Source of the DNA: Protonemura montana
Lineage: Eukaryota; Arthropoda; Insecta; Plecoptera; Nemouridae
Assembly: GCA_947568835.1 (NCBI GenBank)
Contig: OX387605.1
Coordinates: 620,001 to 684,000 of the forward strand
Reading direction: 5' to 3'
DNA: 64,000 nt
Notes under the pieces: model-generated
Told to the model about the DNA's origin: nothing
Seen by the model: the letters and a program-made list of their open reading frames with translations, nothing else
Databases searched by the model: none
Program-made: the position numbers and the translations under genes
In this document: positions 21,801-32,877 of the stretch, piece by piece
Layout: each line of letters starts with the position of its first letter
Numbering within the stretch: position 1 is the stretch's first letter

Positions 21801-24800
21801 GTGAGTGAAGTTGCTGTCGAGAGGTTGATAAGCAAGGCAAGTGAAGTTGCTGTCGAGAGGTTGATAAGCAAGGCGAGTGAAGTTGCTGTCGAGAGGTTGA
21901 TAAGCAAGGCAAGTGAAGTTGGTGTCGAGAGGTTGATAAGCAAGGCAAGTGAAGTTGCTGTCGAGAGGTTGATAAGCAAGGCAAGTGAAGTTGCTGTCGA
22001 GAGGTTGATAAGCAAGGCGAGTGAAGTTGCTGTCGAGAGGTTGATAAGCAAGGCGAGTGAAGTTGCTGTCGAGAGGTTGATAAGCAAGGCAAGTGAAGTT
22101 GCTGTCGAGAGGTTGATAAGCAAGGCGAGTGAAGTTGCTGTCGAGAGGTTGATAAGCAAGGCGAGTGAAGTTGCTGTCGAGAGGTTGATAAGCAAGGCAA
22201 GTGAAGTTGGTGTCGAGAGGTTGATAAGCAAGGCAAGTGAAGTTGCTGTCGAGAGGTTGATAAGCAAGGCAAGTGAAGTTGCTGTCGAGAGGTTGATAAG
22301 CAAGGCGAGTGAAGTTGCTGTCGAGAGGTTGATAAGCAAGGCGAGTGAAGTTGGTGTCGAGAGGTTGATAAGCAAGGCGAGTGAAGTTGCTGTCGAGAGG
22401 TTGATAAGCAAGGCAAGTGAAGTTGGTGTCGAGAGGTTGATAAGCAAGGCGAGTGAAGTTGCTGTCGAGAGGTTGATAGGCAAGGCGAGTCAAGTTGCTG
22501 TCGAGAGGTTGATAGGCAAGGCGAGTCAAGTTGCTGTGCTAACTTTAACTCTCAAGAGCCACGAAGCGCAGGTTAAGTTTGTCTTCATAAAGATTGTACT
22601 CAGAATGTCTTCCCTTCACCTCACTCAGACCGATCGCCTCTGAAAACCTGACCGAGCATTTCCCGCGCAAACGAGTGTCGTTCTGCGGCAGCGACCACGT
22701 GACGCCGCCGCCAGCGCCACGCGAGTTTCATCACAAGCTCGGTCGCTTCCTGTCGGCGTCGTGCTCAAGAATCCGTCGCTCAACGCAAAGCTTTGCTCGT
22801 CGCTTCAAGCGCAGTCCACGTAGAGACAGCCAACAGGTGACGCTTTTGTAACACGTCACTTCGCTGGGTCAGGTATTGGATGGGTGACCATCATCCACAT
22901 GACCAGTTCTGTTCGGGAGAGAGGTTGGAGGGATGAAAGTTAAGCAAAACTGCGCTGGGTCAGGTATTGGATGGGTGACCATCATACACATGACCAGTTC
23001 TGTTCGGGAGAGAGGTTGGATGGATGAAAGTTAAGTAACACTACGCTGGGTCAGATATTGGATGGGTGACCATCATACACATGAGCAGTTCTGTTCGGGA
23101 GAGAGGTTGGAGGGATGAAAGTTAAACAACACTGCGCTGGGTCAGGTATTGGATGGGTGAACATCATATACATGACTAGTTCTGTTCGGGAGAGAGGTTG
23201 GAGGGATGAAAGTTAGTACAGCAACTTGGATTTGTGTAGGAATCTTGTTGTTCACGTTGTACCGTCTTTCGTAGAGGAAGATCCACTTGGATCTACGACT
23301 CGGCTCCTCAAGGTTTTCCCACCTCCCTTCATCACATGGCTAGTTGGTAAAACAGTCCATTGTTTAACACAACAAATCAATTCATCAAGTATGACATGGC
23401 CCAAATGAAAGTAATACTTGTATGGAAAATTGTTTGATTGATTGATTATTGGTGTTTAACGATGCACTGTTTTGACAACGTGCCATGCGGCACTGGTCTA
23501 ATGGCTTCGGTGGATGAGTGGATGATGATGAGGATGATGATGAACCTTACATTCCCTAGAAGGGAGGAGGGGAAACCCGGTGCCGGCACGTAGCCTACTC
23601 CTGTCGAAGACCAAGGGGACCACCGGCTTAACGTCCTTTCCAAAGGACGGTACAACGCGAACAACAGGATTCCTCCACAAATCCATGCTGTCGAGAGGTT
23701 GATAAGCAAGGCGAGTGAAGTTGCTGTACTAACTCTCATCCCTCCAACCTCTCTCCCGAACAGAACTGGTCATGTGTATGATGATCACCCATCTAATACC
23801 TGACCCAGCGCAGTGTTGTTTAACTTTCATCCCTCCAACCTCTCACCCGAACAGAACTGGACATGTGTATGATGGTCCCCCATCCAATACCTGACCCAGC
23901 GCAGTCTTGCTAAACTTTCATCTCTCCAACCTCTCTCCCAAACAGAACTGGTCATGTGTATGATGGTCACCCATCCAATACCTGACCCAGCGCAGTGTTG
24001 CTTAACTTTCAACCCTCCAACCTCTCTCCCGAACAGAACTGGTCATGTGTATTATGGTCACCCATCCAATACTTGATCCAGCGCAGTGTTGCTTAACTTT
24101 CATCCCTCCAACCTCTCTCCCGAACAGAACTGGTCATGTGTATTATGGTCACCCATCCAATACTTGATCCAGCGCAGTGTTGCTTATCTTCGGTGATATC
24201 ACGAGGACCATTGTTTCCAACATGACAAACCGTTTGGTTAGAAATCTGTTTGCCAATTGGGTCCCAGGAAGCTGGACAGGCAAAATCTGTTGAGAGCATC
24301 CACTTTCTTGAAAGTTATTATCAGAGCATCTGGAGAGTATCATTGCCTTCCCTTCTCTAGACCAAGGTTCCTCCACGCATGGACCCAACGTTATCGGAGT
24401 GGACTTGCCCGCACAAGTGGCGCTATGCATGTGGTCCCGCCCCCGAGGAGAGGGCATGGCATCGCTCCCGTGACCTGCCCCCAACTGACTCCTCCCTCCA
24501 CTCGCTGGAGCAGCTCTCGAGACGCTTGGAACGACTCCGAACTGTTGATAGGGCGGAGCCACCACGACCCGGTCTCGTACAACAGGGTAATAATAGCTGG
24601 CTTCAAAGCTGCAAGACCAGCCTTATGATAGTTTTCAGACTCATGTCTACTTAATCTAAACTTAGCACTAGTTTTAACAAAAACTATTTCAACTGGGTTT
24701 TCAATGCTAAGTGAAGAACAACTGAATTTCCCAACGTTTTGTAACTTGTACCTGTGACTTTATCAAGGGTTAGAGCAGTCCTGACAATTGTCAGATAACA

Positions 24801-26740
24801 AAAGAACCACACAAAATTATAACAATTACCAAGTTCAAGCTTCCTAAATGGATCTAAATAAAATAATCAGGGTCAATAACTCAAAAACTAACATATTTTG
24901 TATTTTCTGAAATAAAATCCCAAACAAATTGGTGTTTTGTTCTACTAACCAATTATGTGTATGGATAAAACACCAATTTTTCGAAGTTGTTCTTAACCTG
25001 CCTTCTAGATTCTTTAACCTAAGCTCCTATGGGTTTATGTTTCTAGATGGCTGTGGGATCTGCCATTTGTTACGGTGATTCTAAAATTCTGAAAATAAGT
25101 TATCATTCAATACACAACGAGCACTTGAGCCATTGCTTACGGCCCCAACTGATCTTGACTTTAATCCAACCCTGGGTAAATACATCAGGTTGGCAATCTA
25201 GCAGTAACCCAGTTAAACAATCCGCGTTTTCACAAGCACGAAACAGTGAACCATTCGGCGTCATTCATAGATAATTATTCTCAGTTTCGGGGTTAGCGTC
25301 TCATTTCAAGTTAATTTAGTGACGCAATGCACAACGTAGAAGTAACCAAGTCTATAAGCAGTAACCATTCTTGGGCGTTCAATCTTCCAGATTGTTTCTG
25401 ATCAAGCCAACTGCTGTCAAACTCTCACTGTCCAGACAGGTGTTAAAGGCAAATTTGATTTGTTCCCCAAACTCTGGGGATTTAGTGCGTAACAACACAT
25501 TAGAATGGAAAATAAAAAACCCATGAGATTTTCTTGGTGTCTATGGGTTGTGCTAGGTTTTTAAATGCCAGCCCCGCAGTCTTGCGACTCTCGAACGTGT
25601 TGATTGTTTTGTCCAGGCTGCGGGACGGAGTACACTGCAGAAGGTGACATCGATAAGGCAATCAGTCTATCGAGTCTGCCGCGATCCTGCTCTCGATCCA
25701 TTGCTGGAGAAACGCGAGCTACGTTCACAGAAAGGAAACAGGTGAAGGGTGAGGTTAGGTTGGATTGGGTCCCTAAGGGACTAAGGGATTCTGCATGCAG
25801 ACCTCGCTGCTGGGAAATATGTGTTCAATATGTTTTGAAGGCAGCAAGCTGGTCAAGTTGAGTCTTAGCTTTACTTTCTAAACTTATTCAACTACTGTTT
25901 AAATGCGACATAAGATTGCATTGCATAATGTTGCAGCACACAAGCCCAGTGGTGGTGAACATGCAGAGAAATGCCTCGATTCTTGGTCTCCGTGAAGATA
26001 TGAAGTACGATCGGTCCAAGTTGAGCATGAATCAGGGCCTGCCGTTCATGTACCCACACTATCCCAAGGTCTATACCAGTCCAGGCGGTGGAGGACATGA
26101 AAATCGTCTTTTTAGCAGTGTCGCCACACAGACCGAGCAAAGAAACACGACAAGAGAACAAAAGGAAGCCGAAACAAATGTGACTCAAGTTCAAGCCCCA
26201 CGTAAAAGAAACAACGAGACCCAGACTCAAGTGATATCACGAAGGGACAGGGAAACCCAGTGGGTCAACCCAGGCGAAGCTTCGAGAACATTCAGCACTC
26301 AGACTGGAGTAAAGAGCTTGAATGCCAGTCAACAGATGCCATCCGTTTCAGACATTTGTCTTCAAGAGGCTCAGAACGCTAATAATGATTTGGTTAATTT
26401 GTGCGGTAGTTTTGTGAAAGCAGACTCGATTAGGTCGGTGTTTGGGAGCAACAAAACTCACGTCGTGATTTACAGGCCCGAACTCGTCGAAGACGAAGAC
26501 AGCTCGATCAAACTGACGGAAATGGAGGTGTTTCTGCCCAGCGCTGTATCCTATGACAGATACTATGCAGAACTTACGTCCGATGGCAAGGCCTCACCCA
26601 ACCGCAGTCCTAGAACACCAAGGGAAAATGGTCATCTTGCTGAATCGGTTACCCCGTTCATAGAAGTGACTTCTGTCGAAGATCAAGAAGGTGATGTAAA
26701 GAAAAAGAAGAAAAAGTGGTTGTTCTGTCACAAACAATAA
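18854..26740 (+). CDS. Unrecognised protein with PP1-type KRVSF, TQT repeats and CHKQ tail
   Basis: Six exons: 18854-18951, 20554-20703, 22629-22836, 24361-24586, 25617-25741 and 25937-26740. They total 1,611 nt (536 aa plus stop), every junction GT-AG and phase-consistent, which strongly supports one gene. I recognise no domain. The first half is basic and Trp/Arg-rich ([20 protein letters not shown]), then [10 protein letters not shown], a consensus protein-phosphatase-1 docking motif. The last exon has SVATQTE, NETQTQV, RETQWVN and FSTQTGV, spaced about 20-40 residues apart and resembling LC8 dynein-light-chain sites, then Ser/Pro-rich sequence and [14 protein letters not shown] at the end. 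The start is uncertain: the frame is open about 100 nt upstream of ATG 18854, so an upstream exon is possible. AATAAA at 26736 and 26814. Confidence 0.72.
19095..19165 (-). mobile_element. R3 terminal fragment
   Basis: AAAACTATTTGAACTGGATT and GCTAAGTAAAGAACAAATAA match the R3 end. The rest is missing. The following 800 bp (19,170-19,970, intron 1 of the unnamed gene) hold nothing I recognise. Confidence 0.5.
19970..20485 (-). mobile_element. 5S-derived SINE (R2), tandem 5S-like units only
   Basis: Six minus-strand copies of the R2 head (GATGGTCACCCATCCAATAC, GCAGTGTTGCTTAACTTTCA, CTCTCTCCCAAACAGAACTG). Some are 91 bp; the first is shorter through loss of the AGAACTGGTC segment. No R2 body is attached. 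Confidence 0.8.
21225..22545 (-). mobile_element. 5S-derived SINE (R2) body with a 36-bp internal expansion
   Basis: Minus-strand R2 tail and body (CACTGTTTTGACATCTTGCC, GATGATGATGAGG, GTGCCGGCACGTAGCC, AACAGGATTCCTCCACAAAT) run into the 36-bp segment GAGAGGTTGATAAGCAAGGC+GAGTGAAGTTGCTGTC. This occurs once in other R2 copies but here about 30 times (about 21450-22540). Because 36 is divisible by three, long stop-free frames appear on both strands; these are artefacts. Lies in intron 2 of the unnamed gene, about 90 bp before exon 3. Confidence 0.9.
22855..23225 (+). mobile_element. 5S-derived SINE (R2), four head units
   Basis: Four + strand R2 heads at 91-bp spacing (GCTGGGTCAGGTATTGGATG, GGTGACCATCATACACATGA, GTTCGGGAGAGAGGTTGG), then the start of the body (GAAAGTTAGTACAGCAACTT) with a degraded remainder (GGATTTGTGTAGGAATC...) to about 23330. 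Confidence 0.8.
23440..24235 (-). mobile_element. 5S-derived SINE (R2), full length, multiple heads
   Basis: From the tail (TTGATTGATTATTGGTGTTT, AACGATGCACTGTTTTGACA) through the complete body to five 5S-like head units. It ends in TTATCTTCGGTGATATCACG, the complement of the 5S segment CACCGAAGTTAAG. Confidence 0.85.
24640..24960 (-). mobile_element. R3 element, near full length
   Basis: R3 in intron 4 of the unnamed gene: ACTCATGTCTACTTAATC, AAACTATTTCAACTGGGTTT, TAACTTGTACCTGTGACTTT, AATAATCAGGGTCAATAACTC and TTTCTGAAATAAAATCCCAA in the order seen elsewhere. Confidence 0.75.
24965..25616 (+). other. Intron 4 remainder of the unnamed gene
   Basis: About 650 bp of non-repetitive intron sequence with no recognised feature. 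Confidence 0.4.
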
Positions 26741-26922
26741 AACCTGATCTTAGAGTACATCTAAATTATTGTGTCCATTATTTTATAAAATGTATTACAC
26801 TGTATTTTGATAAAATAAATTTTATCGAGCAAAGAATGGTTTACGACCTTGCCAGAGCCCAAGAAAATCAGATATTCTTAGTTAAAACAAAATAATATTA
26901 AAAGGATCACGAAATACTTAAT

Positions 26923-27123
26923 TTACCTGTAAGGTATCACAACCAACGGAGAAGTAAAATAAGATGACGGCGAATCAAAACTAAAACGTTTGGCAGATGC
27001 TTGCACTGTTCGACGATTCACAGTTATAACCTTCATTGACGGGATATCGCTCTTATCCTCGCCGCGGCGTGTTTCCGAAGTACCGTGAAACTTCTGGCGA
27101 TAACTTGCTTCTGTAGTGACAGG
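26923..27123 (-). CDS. Doubtful minus-strand exon of an unknown gene
   Basis: A stop-free minus-strand segment of 66 codons (PVTTEASYRQKFHGTSETRR..., KVITVNRRTVQASAKRFSF...) preceded by a T-rich AG acceptor (27125-27124). It ends either at TAA (26925-26923) or at a consensus donor CAG/gtaaat at 26926. Codon use looks protein-like and is more GC-rich than its surroundings. No homology is recognised and no neighbouring exon was found, so it may be an internal or last exon of a gene running leftwards, or chance. Confidence 0.3.
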   Translation of the reverse strand, partial: PVTTEASYRQKFHGTSETRRGEDKSDIPSMKVITVNRRTVQASAKRFSFDSPSSYFTSPLVVIPYR

Positions 27124-27253
27124 CTGATTTCAAAAAAATACGGATAATTAAAAAAAGTAATAGATTATTATTAAAATGATATTAGAGGAAACTCTAATGG
27201 CATACATCCCAGATGAATATATCAATATTGCATAAAATAAACTCGCAGCCAAA

Positions 27254-27304
27254 ATGCTTTCACATAAATTGCAAGCAACTAAAAAAGGGCATGCTTTGGC
27301 GCCG
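27254..27304 (+). other. Possible first coding exon (ATG to gtaagt donor)
   Basis: ATG 27254 opens 17 codons (MLSHKLQATKKGHALAP) ending exactly at a perfect donor, CCG/gtaagt. A TATA-like TATATAAAG lies at about 27486, which is downstream. No second exon was found before TARBP1, so this is weak. The rest of 27,305-27,930 shows nothing recognisable. Confidence 0.15.
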
Positions 27305-27929
27305 GTAAGTAATTTTGAATTTGTACCCGTGCAACGATTCAGTTTACACTACGTTGCCACCGTTTTGCGACTTTATGACGGAGGGTACGCAGGATCATTA
27401 AATCTTAGGAGGTCAGAGAACCGAGCCAGTAGATATTTCCATAGAAAGGGTCGCAGTAGGCAGAGTCACATTGGACAATAAGGGCTATATAAAGTTGATC
27501 AATTTGCAGCATTACCCAGGAATACTACGCTAGGGAGAGGTAGGGAAACTATTGATCAAAAAGAGGCCGTTTCCATAGCAAGAGTTTGTTAAGCAAATCG
27601 AGGAAATGCACCAGCTAATTCTGTAAAATTCAAGAGAAATTCAAAATGCAAGTTAGACTGAAACCGAAAAAAATCCGAAACCAAGATTGGAAAAATAATA
27701 ACGTGCACACCTCATTGTTCGTCACTAGTATTCTATCCTATGGATGATAATGTTGACTTTAGCGCTGAGCTTATTAGATCGTCAACTCAGTGACCTGCGT
27801 ATTTATTTTGTCAAGCTCTGTAGGTATCTGTATTATTATAAAGTCCAATTGATAATTTATTCCCATGGGAATCATTGGACCAGAGAAGGTCTGTTGCGAG
27901 CTCTATTATGTTTGCCTTCAAGGATCCTA

Positions 27930-28420
27930 TCCATTATGATTGTTTATAGACTCGTCACTCATGCCTACTTGATGTAACCAATTAGCACTAGTTTTAACAA
28001 AAACTATTTCAACTGGGTTTTGAATGCTAAGTGAAGAACATTTAAATTTCCCGACGTTTCGTAACTTGTACCTGCCTGTTACTTTATCAAGGGTGATAAA
28101 GTGATAAAGGTAATAAATAAGTGATAAGTAATAAGTAATAAGTAATAAGTAATAAGTGATAAGGGTGATAAAGTGTTATCGGAAAATTGTCAGGACTGCT
28201 TTAACCCTTGATAAAGTAACAGGTACAAGTTACGAAACGTTCGGAAATTTAGTTGTTCTTCACTTAGCATTGAAAACCCAGTTGAAATAGTTTTTGTCAG
28301 GGTCCTATCCACTTCACCACCATGTTCATCCATCCAGCTAGTACCTACCTAACCCAGCGCAGAGATTCTTAACTGCAATCCCTCCCATATCTATCTCTCC
28401 CGGAAAGGTCCTGCCGTGCA
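27930..28420. mobile_element. R3 palindrome with GTAATAA repeats, then an old R2 relic
   Basis: Two inverted R3 ends (27,985-28,090 and 28,180-28,300) flank a slipped AAGTGATAAGTAATAAGTAA stretch derived from the R3 word TTATCAAGGGT. Immediately after (28,330-28,420) is a degenerate minus-strand R2 head (CCAGCGCAGAGATTCTTAAC). Confidence 0.6.
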
Positions 28421-28675
28421 TGAAACCATCTATTTATTTTTAATTTGGCAGAAATCTTTCTAAGCCACAACTTTGGGAAAGGCTAGGGCCAACTCGATGG
28501 TCTAGGAACTAAATATTTAAGAATCTGAGCTGAATATTGATAAACTTTATACCAGCTAAGAGAACGGTCTGTACCAAAGGTCTGTACCTTCAAGGAGATA
28601 AACTAGTATCTTTGGCCTGCACATTTTAGATCCGAAGGTTATATATCTTTGTTGTAGATACTACATTTATTTCCT

Positions 28676-28677
<2 letters not shown>

Positions 28678-28709
<32 letters not shown>

Positions 28710-29365
28710 TATTTTTATTCCAGATTGGTCAAAGTATAACATTGGAACGTCACATTACATAGATTGATGTCATATTACTAAAATCTCCTTTATAAAAATC
28801 GTTCAGTGAATAAAAACAGAAGTGCATTAAAAATTCCTTAAGTAATTTTACAAATTCTTTGTCCTCATATTTACACTTAACATAAAATGGCAGATGATTA
28901 AAAATGTTCACAGCTCTTGAGATAGGTCCACTACAATACATTGTTGTCGTCAGGTCATACAAGGTGCTGTTATATCTTAAAACATAATTATGTTTATATC
29001 CATTTTTCAACTTTGTCAAATTCTTATTACTAAAGATATACATAACAATACTAAATATATACAAACAATGGATAGGCATTACGTCAAATTTTTTAAAGAG
29101 TGGTCTTGTCGAATCCTTAAAATAAACACCGGGATTCGTTGGGTCATAACTCATAACTAGCGCTGCTAGATATTTAATTGCCCCCTTTTGTAAAATAAGC
29201 AATTTATTCGCTAACGGCGAATGCCCCCATAAAACAATCCCATACAAAATCCTAGAATGCACATAAGAGTAGTAAACTAATTTTGCCGTATTAAAATCAC
29301 ATATTTGGATGATTCTCTTTATGAGATAACAGCCTGAAGAGATCTTGAGTGCCACATTGTTTATA
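28678..29365 (-). mobile_element. Second LINE 3' fragment
   Basis: A minus-strand frame of about 200 codons (29355-28750) encodes an RT C-terminal region: KLVYYSYVHSRILYGIVLWG, LQKGAIKYLAA, RPLFKKFDVMPIHCLYIFSI and ISRAVNIFNHLPFYVKCKY. It is followed by a (TAA)n microsatellite tail at 28,678-28,707. 5'-truncated near 29,365 and lacking RT catalytic motifs. It differs from the LINE at 2520-3080, so at least two LINE families are present. It is relatively intact, hence possibly recent. Confidence 0.8.
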
Positions 29366-29925
29366 TGTGTATATGTGTTATATGTGTTAAGGGGTTGGGG
29401 TTGGCACCGATATTATGCAATATCAAGAAATATTAAATTGGTAAGACGAAGGGGTTCAGAACCGGTAGATGATGGTGTAGGTGAAAACGGTTTTGCTCTG
29501 TTGATTAGGTTTTTTGGTCCTAAAAAGGACCGCGTCGGTGGTAGAAAAGAATTTTAACATTGGACTGACTATAACCAAAAATATTAGATTGGTGTCTTTA
29601 TGTATATTTTTATTATTAGTTGCTCTTTTACTTTGTTTTTATTTTATTTTTAAGTTTGACGAAGCATAACATGTAGCATTGTATACTGCGAATAAAATAA
29701 TAATAATTATTATTATTATATGCTACATTTTTGCCGCGGCTTGTCATTTGTTACAGAGGTGGTGGTGGCCTCGGTGGTCGTATGACGGAGCCTACTTCTA
29801 AAGTTACATTCTGTAGAGGTTAGGTTCCACGTGAGAACGGTACACTGCACGTGAGCGATAGTACGCAAATGATTCTACGAAGCCATCTCGGAATTGCTTA
29901 GTAATTGCAAAGTTCATTCGTTAAA
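29366..29925 (+). promoter_or_regulatory. TARBP1 upstream region
   Basis: About 560 bp between the LINE and the TARBP1 ATG. It contains an (AAT)n/(ATT)n palindrome near 29,690-29,720 and a more GC-rich unique part (29,730-29,925) with GTGGTGGTGGCC and two CACGTGAG words (about 29828 and 29849), E-box-like CACGTG. Probably promoter and 5' UTR. Confidence 0.4.
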
Positions 29926-32846
29926 ATGGGAGATTTTAATTTCCTTTCCTCTAAAATGTTAGACCCGGTAGCTACCGATGTCTTGAGTGTTCTCAAAGCC
30001 AGCCTTCACGATCAATCGGCGCTCCTGTCTACCATTAATTCAGTTGTGAATCATTTCTCCATCTTGATGGTCAGCTCACCAACCTCAGAAAAGGCTGAAC
30101 TTGATAGACTGCGACTTATGCTGAAGATTAAACACCATCTCGAAACAAAGTCAGCTTTAAATGAGGACTTTCACAAAACCGCTGATGATGGGGCTCGTTA
30201 CAAGAGTCTGGCTACACACTGCATTGCAGCCCTGCACGAGCTTGGGTGGTCTAATTCTGGAAATTCAACTGAAAGTCTTACAACAATCTGTGACATACTG
30301 GGACTTTGTCTGTTGATAATGCCATCCTTACTTAACAGTGAAATTGTAAACAGCATAATAAACCATTCTGATGACGATCATCAAGACTCTGATCTTTTGT
30401 GTGGAACTTATGGTGAATATAGGAAGCTTGTTGGTGCTAAAGCAATGGCTCACCTCAAAGTCTTAGAAACTCTAATCAACGTGTCTGTTATTCTAAAAGA
30501 AAGATACTTAGATCAATCTAGATTGGATAATGATTCAAAGATGCTACTGACAAAATTGATACATTCTTACTTAATATAATATCTTTTGGTGAAAAAATTT
30601 TAGCAACTCAAACTTTGCTCTCTATTATCCCAAAAATAATTGCATTGGCTGAAAGCAATGCAATCTTAGTAAAAATTTGGGGGCATCTTGCAATTTTTGA
30701 TGGTTTTGAAATAGTTATTGAATTACCGCGAGTCATTCTTGTCTTGGTGAGCCTTGCCGACTACTTCCTGGCATTGACTCCATCTGCGATAAGCTTAGCT
30801 CTGTCTGCTGACACCAAGTTTTGGCGCATTCTTGCGCTGGGCCTGGGAAGCGACGATGCTTTACTACGAAAACAAGCGCTCTACATTGCCAAGGTAAGCT
30901 CAAATAGCAGCACAGATTATACCCTGCGCTTGTATTTTGTATTTCACATTTTCACTTGTGGTGGCTTTTCCAACGTCAAACTGGAGTTACTTGAGATTGA
31001 CAGGTTGTGACGTGATATAACGTCACTAGAATCAGAGTGACTGTGAGTATTCACAGCCTCTTGGTTCTACTCCTTGGAGATCCGTCATTCTCATCAAATA
31101 CACTAAAATCGTCTCGAAAAGCCAGTGTCCAAGTAGCTCAATTGGTTAGAGCAACACCCGCGACAGGTGGAGATCGGGGTCCAAGTAGCTCAATTGGTTA
31201 GAGCAACACCCGCGACAGGTGGAGATCGGGGTTCGAGTCCCCGTTAGGCATCAATTTTTGAGACGTTTATAGTGTTCATAATAATAAAGTACCGCCTTTG
31301 TGTTTCCAGCGAGCAGACGCAGGAGACACGGACAAAGCTGTAACCGGTGGCGACACCGCAGCTCGCAGATCGCTTTGGTCTCGCTTCCTCGTTGTCTTGG
31401 AGACGCTAGAAGAGACGCAAGCGCACCTCGCGCTTGCTGTATTGCCGCGGGCTGATCGCTTGTTGCCAAGCACAGCATCGGCCGATTCAACGAGGCTCAC
31501 GCAAACATTTGCGTTGGTTTTGTTTCGACGCCTGCTCCGACACGATCAGCCTGGCGTTGTTAAGTGGGGCATTCTGCGGTTCATGCGTTCAGATGTAAAC
31601 GCCCTCTGCAAGGAGAGTTCTGAAACGGTGGGTGTTTAGCCGCTGCAGCAATCAGTGACGCGACCTGTCCAAAGCACTTGCTTTATTTTGTAAAATCAAA
31701 AGGGTTTGCTTCTCATAAATGCTACTTGTATCATAAAAGAGAGGCTATCAGGAGTGGAAGCTTACTCATGTCTATTGGAGTGGGAGCTTGCTCAGGTCTA
31801 TTGGAGTGGGAGCTTACTCATGTCTATTGGAGTGGGAGCTTACTCAGGTCTATTGGAGTGGGAGCTTACTCAGGCCTATTGGAGTGAGAGCTTACTCAGG
31901 TCTATTGGAGTGGGATCTTACTCAGGTCTATTGTAGTGGGAGCTTACTCAAGTCTATTGGAGTGGGAGCTTACTCAGGTCTATTGGAGTGGGAGCTTACT
32001 CAGGTCTATTGGAGTGGGATCTTACTCAGGTCTATTGTAGTGGGAGCTTACTCAAGTCTATTGGAGTGGGAGCTTACTCAGGTCTATTGGAGTGGGAGCT
32101 TACTCAAGTCTATTGGAGTGGGAGCTTACTCAGGTCTATTGGAGTGGGAGCTTACTCATGTCTATTGGAGTGGTAGCTTACTCAGGTCTATTGGAGTGGA
32201 AGCTTACTCATGTCTATTGGAGTGGGAGCTTACTCAGGTCTATTGGAGTGGAAGCTTACTCATGTCTATTGGAGTGGGAGCTTACTCAGGTCTATTGGAG
32301 TGGGAGCTTACTCAGGTCTATTGGAGTGGGAGCTTACTCAGGTCTATTGAAGTGGGAGCTTACTCAGGTCTATTGGAGTAGGAGCTTACTCAGGTCTATT
32401 GGAGTGGGAGCTTACTCAGGTCTATTGGAGTGGGAGCTTACTCAGGTCTATTGGAGTGGGAGCTTACTCAGGTCTATTGGAGTGGGAGCTTACTCAGGTC
32501 TATTGGAGTGGAAGCTTACTCAGGTCTATTGGAGTGGGAGCTTACTCAGGTCTATTGGAGTGGAAGCTTACTCAGGTCTATTGGAGTGGGAGCTTACTCA
32601 TGTCTATTGGAGTGGAAGCTTACTCAGGTCTATTGGAGTGGGAGCTTACTCAGGTCTATTGGAGTGGGAGCTTACTCAGGTCTATTGGAGTGGGAGCTTA
32701 CTCAGGTCTATTGGAGTGGGAGCTTACTCAGGTCTATTGGAGTGGGAGCTTACTCAGGGCTCACACTACTGGCAACAGATTGACACATTTCAAAATTGAA
32801 AATATTTTTTCCCTTGTAGTTAAAAACATAGTGTTTTTCCAATGTT

Positions 32847-32877
<31 letters not shown>

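Noticed and set aside
21312..22643. Long open frames (up to about 400 codons) on both strands with 12-residue repeats such as [11 protein letters not shown]
   Set aside because: They arise from a stop-free 36-bp tandem repeat (a multiple of three) within an R2 SINE; every frame is a shadow of the array and lies in an intron.
27254..27481. A + strand gene of 75 codons
   Set aside because: The ATG plus perfect donor is suggestive, but the frame beyond it looks non-coding and no further exon was found.
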